This document shows, one piece after another, positions 35,642-45,402 of a stretch of 64,000 nucleotides of DNA. This stretch comes from Sphingobacteriales bacterium. GTDB taxonomy: Bacteria > Bacteroidota > Bacteroidia > Chitinophagales > UBA2359. Positions within the stretch are counted from its first letter, which is position 1. Every line of letters begins with the position of its first letter. The notes under the pieces are model-generated. The model was given only the letters and a program-made list of their open reading frames with translations, made no database searches and was not told the DNA's origin. A program made the translations under genes and the position numbers. The stretch is taken from assembly GCA_016706405.1 (NCBI GenBank), contig JADJJT010000003.1, positions 713,501-777,500 on the forward strand. Reading direction: 5' to 3'.

Positions 35642-36154
35642 CTAAAAATTAAAATTTAGCTGTTCTTCGGTATGTTTTTTGTGGAGTAAAGCACTGCTTT
35701 TTTTTCCTTTTATTTCAATATTTACACGATTTTGTTGTTCGGGAAAAATTGCACAGAGCAAATCATTCCGGATTTTTAATTTTTGAGGAGCTTCGTTTAG
35801 CGCACCCGATTCTAAATAACAAATAGTGTTATCAAAACCAATTTCGCTGCCAATATAATTCAGAGAAAGCACGGTGTCATTTATCCAAATTTTAAAATGG
35901 TTAGCTAAATAATCTTCAATACAATTTTCGGTATCAACGTGTATTGTATTGGGCACTAAAGCTGGTTGTTGGCATCCGGTTTTGGTTAGCGTATGTTCAA
36001 AATCATCTGAAAAAACTTGCACACTACATTCAATTGTGTTAGATTTTTCATTCCAAACAATTGTACTAAGGCTTGCGTAGTAATGGTGCGCGGCAGGTGG
36101 CTGTGTGGGTTTGGGTGGGCAAAATAAGAGTGTTAAAAAAAATAGAATAATCAT
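35642..36154 (-). CDS. DUF6702-like exported protein
   Basis: This protein of 170 residues has an N-terminal hydrophobic signal-like segment (MIILFFLTLLFC). The mature part begins HHYYASLSTIVWNEKSNTIE and continues with QVFSDDFEHTLTK, FKIWINDTVLSLNYIG and a CYLES strand. These features resemble the DUF6702 family of Bacteroidota, whose function is unknown. ATG 36154 is preferred over a TTG 12 codons upstream. The gene ends 11 bp from the heptanucleotide array, converging on rimO. The family call rests on recalled similarity. Confidence 0.65.
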   Translation of the reverse strand: MIILFFLTLLFCPPKPTQPPAAHHYYASLSTIVWNEKSNTIECSVQVFSDDFEHTLTKTGCQQPALVPNTIHVDTENCIEDYLANHFKIWINDTVLSLNYIGSEIGFDNTICYLESGALNEAPQKLKIRNDLLCAIFPEQQNRVNIEIKGKKSSALLHKKHTEEQLNFNF

Positions 36155-36364
36155 AGTTAATATTTTTGCAATTACTCGGATAGGGAGCAAGCGGCTATAT
36201 AGGATTCGGTAAATTAAGTAGTTCGCTAAAATTAGTTTATACTATTATTTGTGGTAATCGCCTGATAATGAACCACTTATTTCATTATTCGTTGTTAATT
36301 ATTAATTGTCAATTACTTAGTTTGAATAGAGTCTTGAAAGGGTAAATATTTTTATCCGGATTTT

Positions 36365-38863
36365 TTATAGAACTATCACTTTTTTTACCACTGCATGTTC
36401 CCCACAACGAAACCGTAAAAAGTAAACACCCCGATTAAGATCGTTTGTTTGCCAAACCACTTCTTGTTGTCCGGAACGATTCGAAGGTGGTAAAATCATT
36501 TGAACCGATTTGCCTACCATATCAAAGGCTTCAATACTCATTAACTCGTTTTTTGGACTATCAATCCGGATTTTTACTGATGAACAAGCAGGATTGGGCG
36601 ATATAGAAAACATTGTTTCGTTTAACTCTGTTCCTTTTATCCCAAGCGGTGGCAACCAAGTGTCTGTACCGTTGGTAAGCCAATCGAGGCTAAACCTTGC
36701 AAAATTTAACTGGTAGTTTTCGTATTCCCCATTTTCGTAGAATAGTCCAATTGTGCCGTCCTCAAAACTTGTAAGGGCAGAGTAGCCCGATGAGCCAGGA
36801 TAAATTACCCGTTTAGTACCCCATGTTTCGCTTTCGTCGTAGCTAACAAAAACGGTTAAGTTGCGCCTTTGTGTAGGGTGCGAGGCAATAGAAAACAGCA
36901 GTCTGCTTTTATTGTAGCCATCTTTTACCGTTGTATAACGAATTAAGTCGCCATTTACGCCAGGCTCTACAAGTTCGGGTTCAGCTACGGGCGTTGTCCA
37001 AGATGTGCCTTTATCGCTCGAGTAGGTTATTTTGCGTTCGCCTTTAGAACGGATGGCCATATATAAACGACTGTCGTCGAGGGTAACAATTTTGGCTTCG
37101 TCTCCAACAGCCGATGCCTGCCCAGGCGAGGTTTGCCACGAATACCCGCCATCGTCGCTATATATCATAAAATTGCTAATAGTATTGCCCGAGTTTTTAC
37201 GTGCGCCAATGGCAGCCACTATTTTGCCATCGGGCATTTGGTGGGCACTGCCCGAGGCTACCCAGGCGGCGTACCATCCGGGCAAATAAATTTGGTCTGA
37301 AAACTCTTTAGGTTCGCTCCATGTTTCACCCATGTCTGCGCTTCGCGCAACCTGAAAACGAATTTTATCGGTTGGGGTAGAGCCAAACAAGCCCTTATGC
37401 GAAGCGAAAAGGCAGAGCAAATCGCCCGATTTTTTGTCGTAAACCAAAGCGGGGTCGCTTGCCCCAAATTCGCCTAAATCTGCCACTACAACAGGTTCAG
37501 ACCAGGTAATTCCACCGTCATCGCTAAATCGGCTAACAATATCAATATTGTTTGGCAGGTCGCCGTTGTTATTAATACGGGCATCTGCGGCTAAAATAAC
37601 CCGTTTGCCAATACTTGCCAAAGCGGGTATGCGGTAGGCTGCCGAGCCAAAATCGCCCCCCGAAAACAAGAGCTTGTGTACTAATAAAACAGAACGAAGC
37701 GGAACAGCCGGCTCGATTGTGGGCATTATTTCTGCTCCATCTTGCTTGTAAGCACTAAGCTGAGCACCAATTAATGCGCCCTCGTTAGCATTAGTGGTAA
37801 TATCGGCGCAAAGCCAAAAAACATTATTACCTTCGGTTAGCGGTTTAGAAAAATTAAATTCTACTTGTAAGTCTTTTATTTGAGCTTCGCCAAGTAGTTC
37901 GGCGGTAGCCAAATCGAGCCGGGGGGAGGTTCCGTTAAAATAAAGTTTTAGGTTTTGCATAGCCACGGTATCGGCTTGTGGATCTATGGAAAATTTTATA
38001 TCGCTTATTGTCAAGGGGTTGTTTTCGCCCAAGGTTTTAAAATTTATAGACACTAAACGCTCATTTAGTTCGCCTATGCCTGTTGGTAGTTCGGGGTGGT
38101 ATTGTTCTACTTCGGCAAGCGTCATATTGGCTGAATTTGGGTCTATACAAACGGCGTTATCTTCTAAGGTTCCGGGATGCTCACCCGTAAGGCTTGGTAC
38201 GGTTTGGCCGTTTGCTGTTTCAAAATCCCAGGCTGCAATTAAATTTTCTTCCGTACCTAAAACGGTAGTTTTCATGTCAGCTAAAACCTCTACATCTGTT
38301 AATGCCTTAGACCAAATGCGAAAATCGTCTATATTGCCTCCCCAAAAAATATCTTTACCCGAAGATGCCCCAATTAAAAGGTCAAATTCATTCTCGAAAC
38401 TTTCAGTGCCAATAACAGACGTGGTATTCGATTTTTCAAGAACTCCATCAACATAAACAAGCGACTGATTGGTTGCCGAATTAGCTACCAAGGCCAAATG
38501 GTGCCATTTGCCGTCGGTTATGCTTTGTATGCCAAAAGGGGGGCCAGCGTTTGCACCAGTTACGCTGCGCAAGTTGATACCAAACTCGCCCGATGATGTT
38601 TTGGTTATCATTTCATATCCGGGAAAATTGGCTGCGGTACCGCCGCGTTTGCAGGCAATTCTATAAAAATTGCTGTTGTTGGTTGATTTCGCCCAGCAAG
38701 ATATACTAAAATTTTCGCCTGCTTCAAGGTCTAAATCGTTGTGGTCGGCAACAGACATAAAATCACCGTTTCCGTCGAGTTGTAGGGCCTTTCCTGATTG
38801 GGCAAATATAATTTGGTTAAAAAAAAACAACAGGATAAGTAAATAAAATTTAGGTAATTTCAT
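36365..38863 (-). CDS. secreted exo-sialidase with LamG domain and T9SS tail
   Basis: This 832-residue protein has a signal peptide (FYLLILLFFFNQIIFAQ). A LamG/concanavalin-like domain covers about residues 22-235 (ALQLDGNGDFMSVADH, FDLLIGASSG). The sialidase beta-propeller covers about 395-745, with YRIPAL (the catalytic Arg of the FRIP/YRIP motif) and several Asp boxes: SDDGGITW, SADMGETW, SDDGGYSW and SSDKGTSW. It would release terminal sialic acids from glycans outside the cell. The last 75 residues form a type A T9SS domain (SISPNPACSSVKIRI, EAFDMVGKSVQ, NRGVYFLRFRCGEHAVVKK). No sialic acid uptake or catabolic genes are nearby, so use of the released sugar is not evident here. A short domain between LamG and the propeller (FKTLGENNPLTISDIKFSI) resembles the insert of BNR-type sialidases. 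Confidence 0.88.
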   Translation of the reverse strand: MKLPKFYLLILLFFFNQIIFAQSGKALQLDGNGDFMSVADHNDLDLEAGENFSISCWAKSTNNSNFYRIACKRGGTAANFPGYEMITKTSSGEFGINLRSVTGANAGPPFGIQSITDGKWHHLALVANSATNQSLVYVDGVLEKSNTTSVIGTESFENEFDLLIGASSGKDIFWGGNIDDFRIWSKALTDVEVLADMKTTVLGTEENLIAAWDFETANGQTVPSLTGEHPGTLEDNAVCIDPNSANMTLAEVEQYHPELPTGIGELNERLVSINFKTLGENNPLTISDIKFSIDPQADTVAMQNLKLYFNGTSPRLDLATAELLGEAQIKDLQVEFNFSKPLTEGNNVFWLCADITTNANEGALIGAQLSAYKQDGAEIMPTIEPAVPLRSVLLVHKLLFSGGDFGSAAYRIPALASIGKRVILAADARINNNGDLPNNIDIVSRFSDDGGITWSEPVVVADLGEFGASDPALVYDKKSGDLLCLFASHKGLFGSTPTDKIRFQVARSADMGETWSEPKEFSDQIYLPGWYAAWVASGSAHQMPDGKIVAAIGARKNSGNTISNFMIYSDDGGYSWQTSPGQASAVGDEAKIVTLDDSRLYMAIRSKGERKITYSSDKGTSWTTPVAEPELVEPGVNGDLIRYTTVKDGYNKSRLLFSIASHPTQRRNLTVFVSYDESETWGTKRVIYPGSSGYSALTSFEDGTIGLFYENGEYENYQLNFARFSLDWLTNGTDTWLPPLGIKGTELNETMFSISPNPACSSVKIRIDSPKNELMSIEAFDMVGKSVQMILPPSNRSGQQEVVWQTNDLNRGVYFLRFRCGEHAVVKKVIVL

Positions 38864-39161
38864 ACGTTTTTTATGGTTTAGTTTGGGCGTGGGTTGTAAT
38901 TTATTTTATAGTTGCAGAAAGTCAAAGTCTTTCAAAAACAACCTTTTCATGGTTCAAAAATAGCATAATTCTTTTGAATGAAGCAAATTTGTTTACCGGG
39001 GGAAACAACCTGACTGCAAACAATAAAAATCCGGAAAAAAACAGAGGCTATATTTGCCAGATGATTTGGGTTGAAATGGTTTGCTTCTTTCCGGATAGCA
39101 TTTTGTCCGGAAAAAAGGATCAAACACTGGGTTTTCCTAACTTCCATTGTTGGTTTAATCT

Positions 39162-39647
39162 TCAAAAAATTAATTTTTCCATTTTAATATTTGCCCTTTC
39201 GTAAAGCCCTAGTTCGAGTTCAATTTCTACAAAACCGTATTTTTTATAAAGGTGTATTGCCGATTTTAAGGCTGTATTTGAATATAAAATGAGTTTTTCA
39301 ATTTGGTTTTGTTTGGCAAAATTCAAACAATGTTCAAGCAGAACTGTACCAATGCCCATGCCTTGGTAATTCTCTGAAACCGCCATTTTTCCTAATTCGT
39401 AAACTAATTCGCTTTTTTTTAGCAAGGAAGCTGTTCCTATTATTTCGCTGTCTTTTTTGGCATAAAAAATAAAACCACCCTTGTTTATAATAGTTTCTTT
39501 TGGGTTTGAAAGTGAAACTTCATCCCCTTTCTCAACGCGAAAATATTTTTGCAGCCATTCGTAATTTAAGGTCTTGATGGCATCTTTAAACTCGTCTGAA
39601 AAATTAACAATTTCTATTTCGTCGCTTGGTTTATATCTTTTTAGCAT
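39162..39647 (-). CDS. GNAT-family N-acetyltransferase
   Basis: This protein of 161 residues has the acetyl-CoA binding signature YQGMGIGTVLLEHCLNFA (a Q/R-x-x-G-x-G/A loop) near residues 98-115. It is preceded by the beta strand ELGKMAVSE and followed by LILYSNTALKSAIHLYKKYGF, the usual end of the fold. ATG 39647 (MLKRYKPSDEIEIV) is preferred over a TTG 20 codons upstream. The acceptor is not predictable. It starts 64 bp from the stop of the esterase-like gene on the same strand and may be co-transcribed with it. Confidence 0.85.
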   Translation of the reverse strand: MLKRYKPSDEIEIVNFSDEFKDAIKTLNYEWLQKYFRVEKGDEVSLSNPKETIINKGGFIFYAKKDSEIIGTASLLKKSELVYELGKMAVSENYQGMGIGTVLLEHCLNFAKQNQIEKLILYSNTALKSAIHLYKKYGFVEIELELGLYERANIKMEKLIF

Positions 39648-39710
39648 AGTATTTTTAGGATTATAGTGATTTTTGGGTTTATAACCGTTTATTTCTGCCT
39701 TGTACAACAG

Positions 39711-41144
39711 CTATATTTTCACTATTTTATGAGAGGAGATCTTGTTGTCAAACTCAATTAAAATTTGATAAATACCTTGACTTACCCTCGATAAATCGAT
39801 TGTGTGAGTATTGGCGTTCGGAATAATATTGTTGTAAATTTCTTTTCCAAAAACATCAATAATACTAATTTTTAGTTTTGTTTTTGGTGTCGCTGTTTTT
39901 AATATCAATTTATCTTTAACCGGATTTGGGTAAAGCGTTACCAATTCATTATCTGAGGCTAAGTTGGGCGAGCTTGTTATTGGGCATTCTGCTATTTTAT
40001 CGGCAAAAAATGTAGCCATATTTGTTGTTCGCAACCAGTAGTTATCAACTGCATGGCAACTAATTGAAGGGTTAAAGACCTGTTCCAAACAGGAATAGGT
40101 TTTTTCGCTATTATCAAAAAAGTAGTTGCAGGTAGGTATATTATTGGCTTGCAAGCTGTCAATCAAAGTTTTAATTGAATACGAACCATGTGCAAAGGGT
40201 CTGTTAACTATATTTTGGCAGTAATTTGGAAATTCCTTTGCGCAGTCATTATAGCCAGCCAACAATTTATTATAATCAAATGGAACTATTAAATCGCATG
40301 GTTGATGAAATAGATATAGTGCCGGACTATTTTTGGTGTGCGATTCAAAAATATTGTTGAATACTGCGCCATAAAAACTTCCTACACCTCTTATTCTAAA
40401 ACTATCAATTGCCGGATAATTAAGATCGCCATCGGCTGTTCCTAAGCTGGGTCGGCTTAAATTCATTTCGGCAATGCTACTACCTATACCCCATTTTTTT
40501 ATGCAGTCGTTTTCATAAATTTTATTTGGAGCGAGTGCATCCTCGTATTCACCGACGAGCTCTGCTAAAACCTCTGTTTCATCATCAATAAAGGCAGCAC
40601 CCAAAACTACAAAAGCTCCGGCACTTTCGCCCACCAAAAAAATGTTGTTGGGGTTTATTTGGTACAAATCCTTATTATTGACCAAGTACCTCACAGCGCC
40701 TCTTACATCTTGTATCCCTCGGTAATTAGCCCTATACCATTCGCTGGTATCGGTCATATTTAAACATTTCCATCCATCTAAACCACAATTTATATTTTGG
40801 TCGGTATTGAACAATCCAAGGCGATAATTAACCGAAGCTGTTACATAGCCTCTTTTGGCAAAATCTGTTCTGAGAAAGGCGAGCATTAGGTCTGATTTAT
40901 CTCCACCATACCAGGCTCCGCCATGAACAATTATCATAAGTGGGCGACCACAATCTGGCGGTATATCATTGCTCGGAAAAGATAAATCTAAAGCCGCTAT
41001 ATAAGGTGCTCCCTTAAAATCAATTGGATTTCCGTACACAATTTCATTAACAGTCGAAATTTGATAGGTGGTATCTATCCATTTCTGAGTGAACCCATTT
41101 TGACTTAATTGTAGTAAGAGGATAATAAATAATATTTTTTTCAT
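39711..41144 (-). CDS. secreted alpha/beta-hydrolase (esterase-like) with T9SS tail
   Basis: This protein of 477 residues has a signal peptide (KKILFIILLLQLSQNGFTQ; ATG 41144 preferred over one seven codons upstream). The hydrolase domain shows IIVHGGAWYGGDKSD (the HGG oxyanion motif near residue 70), VNYRLG, DVRGAVRYLV and VGESAGA, where Ser is the nucleophile, near residue 171. This is the pattern of carboxylesterases of the hormone-sensitive lipase/type B kind. A Cys-rich insert (CGLDGWKCLN) follows the first motif. The C-terminus is a type A T9SS domain (TLYPNPVKDKLIL, ISIIDVFGKEIYNNI, SQGIYQILIEFDN, SHKIVKI). The natural ester substrate is unknown. Confidence 0.82.
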   Translation of the reverse strand: MKKILFIILLLQLSQNGFTQKWIDTTYQISTVNEIVYGNPIDFKGAPYIAALDLSFPSNDIPPDCGRPLMIIVHGGAWYGGDKSDLMLAFLRTDFAKRGYVTASVNYRLGLFNTDQNINCGLDGWKCLNMTDTSEWYRANYRGIQDVRGAVRYLVNNKDLYQINPNNIFLVGESAGAFVVLGAAFIDDETEVLAELVGEYEDALAPNKIYENDCIKKWGIGSSIAEMNLSRPSLGTADGDLNYPAIDSFRIRGVGSFYGAVFNNIFESHTKNSPALYLFHQPCDLIVPFDYNKLLAGYNDCAKEFPNYCQNIVNRPFAHGSYSIKTLIDSLQANNIPTCNYFFDNSEKTYSCLEQVFNPSISCHAVDNYWLRTTNMATFFADKIAECPITSSPNLASDNELVTLYPNPVKDKLILKTATPKTKLKISIIDVFGKEIYNNIIPNANTHTIDLSRVSQGIYQILIEFDNKISSHKIVKI

Positions 41145-41286
41145 ATATTTATTTAAAGTACACATTAACTTGTTTCATCAATAATTTGGTAAATATTGGT
41201 AAAAAAGTGAAGTTCTTATGATACAAATAAAAAGATTAATTTTCTTGTCCGGTAGTAATTATGTTTAGCAGTCAATTATGTGGCCG

Positions 41287-42213
41287 TCATTCGATGGTAA
41301 AAGTTTGCCCATCGATTGCTAAAGCGGTATTGCTAAAAATGTTTGTTGCCTCGGCAAGAAATGGTGCAAGGTCGTTGTAAGCTGTTGAGAAATGCCCTAT
41401 TAAGAGTTGTTTTGCCTGGGCTTGTTTTGCAATTTTGGCAGCATCTGTAGTGGTTGAGTGGCCGCGTTGTTCGGCCCTGGTTTGCAGTTCGTCTAAATAG
41501 GTGGTTTCGTGGTATAATAAGTTTACACCTTTAATTGCGGAGGCTATTGAGGGGTAAAAACTGGTATCGCTGCAATAAGCGTAGCTTCGGCTGGGCGGGG
41601 GCGGAAGGGTAATTTGCTCGTTTGGCACAATTTGCCCGTTTGGACATACATAGTCAGCTCCCTTTTTTATATCCGGAATTTTTGAAAAATGGATAGCGTA
41701 TTCTTCCTGAAACTCAATCAAAAATTTCCGCTCAAGTTGTTTTTCGGTAAATAGGTAGCCACAACAGGGTGCTGTATGTTTAAGCGGTATAGTTCTTACT
41801 GTTAATAAATCATTTTTAAAAATAATAGCTGTTTCGTTGGGGTTTACCACATGAAACTCAATATGGTAGGGGTAATGTGCCTGGCTAATTTGGGTGTGCA
41901 TTTCAAAATACACCTTTAAATTTGCCGATGGACTAAAAATGTGCAAGTCAGATGTACGATTGCTTAGCGCATAGCTATCAAGCAAAGGCATAAGGCCTAA
42001 AAAATGGTCGCCGTGTAAATGCGATATAAAAATGTGGGTAATCCGGCTGGTTTTTAAACCATATTTTAATAATTGTTGTTGGGTGCCTTCGCCGCAATCA
42101 ATTAGGGCGTAAAAATTAGCATATTGTAATAACTGGCCGCTGGGATTGCGTTTTGCCGATGGTTTTGCCGCATTGCTGCCTAAAATGCTGATGGTAAAAG
42201 CGTTACAATACAT
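41287..42213 (-). CDS. rnz: ribonuclease Z (tRNA 3' processing)
   Basis: This 308-residue metallo-beta-lactamase fold RNase cuts the 3' trailer from tRNA precursors. The zinc motif HLHGDH is at residues 65-70, preceded by DCGEGTQQQL, both diagnostic of the RNase Z/ElaC group. YCSDTSFYPS and HETTY lie further on, and the last zinc-binding His is in LLIGHFSTAYND. The length is that of bacterial short-form RNase Z. This fits tRNA genes in the window that lack an encoded CCA, whose trailers must be removed before CCA addition. The STAS gene lies upstream on the same strand, 79 bp away across a short CTAA repeat. Confidence 0.93.
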   Translation of the reverse strand: MYCNAFTISILGSNAAKPSAKRNPSGQLLQYANFYALIDCGEGTQQQLLKYGLKTSRITHIFISHLHGDHFLGLMPLLDSYALSNRTSDLHIFSPSANLKVYFEMHTQISQAHYPYHIEFHVVNPNETAIIFKNDLLTVRTIPLKHTAPCCGYLFTEKQLERKFLIEFQEEYAIHFSKIPDIKKGADYVCPNGQIVPNEQITLPPPPSRSYAYCSDTSFYPSIASAIKGVNLLYHETTYLDELQTRAEQRGHSTTTDAAKIAKQAQAKQLLIGHFSTAYNDLAPFLAEATNIFSNTALAIDGQTFTIE

Positions 42214-42224
42214 TATTCAGCGTA

Positions 42225-42246
42225 CTAACTAACTAACTAACTAACT
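42225..42246 (+). repeat. CTAA tetranucleotide tandem repeat
   Basis: Five and a half perfect copies of CTAA lie in the 79-bp spacer between the STAS gene and rnz. It is short, but repeats of this kind can vary in length between strains. Confidence 0.8.
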
Positions 42247-42292
42247 GACCAATTAAGGGTATTAATTCAAATAAAATACCATCAATATTTTG

Positions 42293-42703
42293 TTAGTCGT
42301 CTTCATCTGTAATTCTTTCAGCTTCAAAGTCTTCACTATTTTCCAATTCCCGTTGTAATTCTTCCATCATAATAAAATCGCGTGCTTCGGGCATAGTAGG
42401 TATTAAATTAAGCACCGTATCTAATTTCGATATTTTGAGCAAGTTTAAAACAGGATCGCTGTAATTGGTTAAAACAAAACAGCCGTCGGCGTTGCTACAC
42501 AGACGATTGCCCACTAACAAAGCACTTATACCCGATGAGTCAATAAATTTAGTGTTTGTTAAATCTATAATTATATTATGAAAACCCTCGTTATGTAAAA
42601 TAACTAACTCTGTTTTTAAGTCGGGGGCATTAAGGGTAATTAATTTTTCTTCTTGGATAGACAAAATCGCAAAACTATCTTGTTTGTTAAGAGCAAACTT
42701 CAT
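42293..42703 (-). CDS. STAS-domain protein (anti-sigma factor antagonist-like)
   Basis: This 136-residue protein has a STAS fold. The switch-loop segment FIDSSGISALLVGNRLC carries the Ser that is phosphorylated in SpoIIAA-type anti-anti-sigma factors, after the strand NIIIDLTNT. An extra acidic C-terminal tail of about 30 residues (EELQRELENSEDFEAERITDEDD) is outside the domain. No partner kinase or sigma factor gene is nearby. It may regulate a partner-switching pathway, or rnz expression only through shared transcription; this is inference. Confidence 0.85.
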   Translation of the reverse strand: MKFALNKQDSFAILSIQEEKLITLNAPDLKTELVILHNEGFHNIIIDLTNTKFIDSSGISALLVGNRLCSNADGCFVLTNYSDPVLNLLKISKLDTVLNLIPTMPEARDFIMMEELQRELENSEDFEAERITDEDD

Positions 42704-42903
42704 AAAAACGTCTTTTGTGTGGTTAATATTTTATTTTATCCGGATGTATTTGGCACAATCCATAATAAAATAGAATGGCAGTGCAAAAATAAACAATACC
42801 GGCAAATAAGTAGAAAAAATCTTTTCTCAAATAAATGCCGGTATATATAGGTGTGCTACAATAAATCAATACAAGACCTTTTAGTTAGGTGCGGTAGCCT
42901 TAA

Positions 42904-45402
42904 CTATGCTCCGCAAGAATCGCAATTCGGGTCGTTTATATTGCACGCTTTTAACGTTATTTGCTGGTTTTCCATCTTCAAAGTTTGCTGTTCATTCCAG
43001 TTAATAACCTCGTTCATGTCATCAAAGGCTAAGTCATCGTTATTTTTTGGAATAGGTTGTTTTATGGGCGAAGGGTCATTGTGCATAGTATCTTGCTGCG
43101 ATATAATTTTTGAAGCCGAATCAATTAATTGATTGTGTAACTTCGATTTGTCAATACTAAATTTAATGGGGTCAACGGCAGGGCGGGTGCGCAAGTAATA
43201 CATGCCCGTTTTTAGCCCTTTGCGCCAACCATAAAAGTGCATGCTCGACAGTTTGCTAAAATTAACTTCTTCTAAAAAAATATTTAAACTTTGACTTTGA
43301 CAAATATAAGCCCCGCGGTCAATGGCCATATCTATAACATCGCGCTGTTTTATTTCCCATGATGTTTTATAAATATCTTTTAAATATTGCGGTATGCCTT
43401 CAATATTTTGTATGGAGCCGTTGTTTTGGATGATAATATTTTTAAGGTCTTCGTTCCAAATTCCAAGGGCAATAAAATCTTTTAACATGTACTTATTTAC
43501 TACCACAAACTCGCCCGATAAAACGCGCCGCGAGTAAATATTGGAGGTGTAGGGTTCAAAGCACTCGTTATTGCCCAAAATTTGCGAGGTACTGGCCGTT
43601 GGCATAGGCGCCAATAACAAACTATTGCGCAAACCATACTGTTTAATTTCAGATTTTAGGGTTGCCCAATCCCAGCGGTTTGTAGGAGTTACGCCCCACA
43701 TATCGTATTGCAAAATGCCTTTACTGGCCGGAGATCCGGGGAACGATTCGTAATGTCCCTCTGTTTTAGCTAATTCTTTTGAGGTTTGAAGGGCGGCAAA
43801 ATAAATCGTCTCAAATATTTCGAGGTTAAGTTGTTTTGCTTCGGGGCTGTCAAAAGGGTAGCGCATTAAAAAAAATGCGTCTGCCAAGCCTTGAACGCCA
43901 ATACCTATAGGCCTGTGTTTTAGGTTTGAATTTTTGGCTTCCGGAACCGGATAAAAGTTTACGTCAATAACTTTGTTGAGGTTGCGTGTTACAACCTGGG
44001 TAATTTCGTACAGTTTATCGTGGTCAAACTTGTTATTTATTACAAATTTTGACAAATTGATAGAGGCCAAATTACAAACGGCTACCTCATCTTTTGAGGT
44101 GTATTCTAAAATTTCGGTACACAAATTGCTCGACCGGATAGTTCCGAGGTTTTGTTGGTTCGATTTTGCATTGCAGGCATCTTTATACAGCATATAAGGC
44201 GTACCTGTTTCAATTTGGCTGGTTAGTATGGCAAACCAAAGCTCTTGCGCCTTAACGGTACGGCGTGCCATGCCTTTTTGTTCGTATTCGGTGTATAAGT
44301 GTTCAAATTCTTCGCCCCAGGTATCATATAATCCGGGAGCTTCGTTGGGGCAAAATAACGACCATTCGGCATTTGCCTCTACACGCTTCATAAATAAATC
44401 CGGAATCCATAGCGCGTAAAATAAATCGCGTGCTCGCATTTCTTCTTTACCATGATTTTTTTTAAGGTCAAGCACTTCAAAAATATCATCGTGCCAGGGT
44501 TCAATATAAATGGCAAATGCCCCTTTGCGTTTGCCGCCCCCTTGGTCAACATATCGGGCAGTAGCGTTAAAAACCTGCAACATAGGCACTAAACCGTTCG
44601 ATTCGCCGTTTGTGCCCTTAATATAACTGCCTTTTGCCCTAATATTATGGATGCTCAGCCCAATACCTCCGGCCGATTGAGAAATTTCGGCGCATTGTTT
44701 CAACGTGTTGTATATGCCCTCAATACTGTCGTCTTGCATGGTCAGTAAAAAACAACTCGAAAGTTGCGGCTTAGGGGTTCCGGCATTAAATAAAGTAGGG
44801 GTGGCATGTATAAACCATTTCCCCGACATATAATTGTAGGTTTCAATCGCTGCATCTAAATCATTTCCGTGAATACCAAGTGCAACACGCATAAATAAAT
44901 GTTGCGGGCGCTCGGCAACCGAGCCGTTCATTTTAAGCAAATACGAGCGCTCTAAGGTTTTAAAGCCAAAAAAATCAAAATAAAAATCGCGGCCATGTAT
45001 AATTGCTTCGTCTAAAACGTCGGCGTTGTTTTTTACCAAATCATATATTTCAAACGAAATTAAATTAGCTATTTGTCCTGTTTTGGGGTCAATATAATGG
45101 TATAAATCGTTAATGGTATCGGCAAACGATTTTTTTGTATTTTTGTGTAAGTTTGAAACAGCAATCCGGGCAGCTAAAACGGCATAATCCGGATGCGTAG
45201 TAGCCATAGTGGCGGCGGTTTCGGCGGCAAGGTTGTCTAACTGGGTAGTGGTAACGCCATCATACAAGCCCTGAACTACTTTTTGAGCCACTTTTGCCGG
45301 TTCAATCATAGGATTTAAACTAAAGCAAAGTTGTTCAATACGTTGTGTAATCTTATCAAATTTTACCGGTTGACGGCGGCCATCGCGTTTAATAACAAAC
45401 AT
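42904..45402 (-). CDS. nrdA: ribonucleoside-diphosphate reductase large subunit
   Basis: This 832-residue class I ribonucleotide reductase alpha subunit reduces ribonucleotides to deoxyribonucleotides. An N-terminal ATP-cone (MFVIKRDGRRQPVKFDKI to about residue 90) gives allosteric control by ATP/dATP. Visible active-site blocks are QLSSCFLL (Cys), CNLASINLSKFV, NNECFEPYTSNIY (the catalytic Cys and Glu) and LLAPMPTASTSQILGN. The C-terminus ends NDPNCDSCGA, a CxxC pair that passes electrons from thioredoxin. The beta subunit gene nrdB is not adjacent; upstream lies a 425-bp spacer and the divergent aminotransferase gene. No NrdR box was recognised by eye. Confidence 0.94.
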   Translation of the reverse strand: MFVIKRDGRRQPVKFDKITQRIEQLCFSLNPMIEPAKVAQKVVQGLYDGVTTTQLDNLAAETAATMATTHPDYAVLAARIAVSNLHKNTKKSFADTINDLYHYIDPKTGQIANLISFEIYDLVKNNADVLDEAIIHGRDFYFDFFGFKTLERSYLLKMNGSVAERPQHLFMRVALGIHGNDLDAAIETYNYMSGKWFIHATPTLFNAGTPKPQLSSCFLLTMQDDSIEGIYNTLKQCAEISQSAGGIGLSIHNIRAKGSYIKGTNGESNGLVPMLQVFNATARYVDQGGGKRKGAFAIYIEPWHDDIFEVLDLKKNHGKEEMRARDLFYALWIPDLFMKRVEANAEWSLFCPNEAPGLYDTWGEEFEHLYTEYEQKGMARRTVKAQELWFAILTSQIETGTPYMLYKDACNAKSNQQNLGTIRSSNLCTEILEYTSKDEVAVCNLASINLSKFVINNKFDHDKLYEITQVVTRNLNKVIDVNFYPVPEAKNSNLKHRPIGIGVQGLADAFFLMRYPFDSPEAKQLNLEIFETIYFAALQTSKELAKTEGHYESFPGSPASKGILQYDMWGVTPTNRWDWATLKSEIKQYGLRNSLLLAPMPTASTSQILGNNECFEPYTSNIYSRRVLSGEFVVVNKYMLKDFIALGIWNEDLKNIIIQNNGSIQNIEGIPQYLKDIYKTSWEIKQRDVIDMAIDRGAYICQSQSLNIFLEEVNFSKLSSMHFYGWRKGLKTGMYYLRTRPAVDPIKFSIDKSKLHNQLIDSASKIISQQDTMHNDPSPIKQPIPKNNDDLAFDDMNEVINWNEQQTLKMENQQITLKACNINDPNCDSCGA

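Noticed and set aside
39084..39114. Inverted pair of TCCGGA sites as a terminator for the acetyltransferase gene
   Set aside because: The stem is only 8 bp, it lies upstream on the wrong side of an in-strand stop, and no T run follows.
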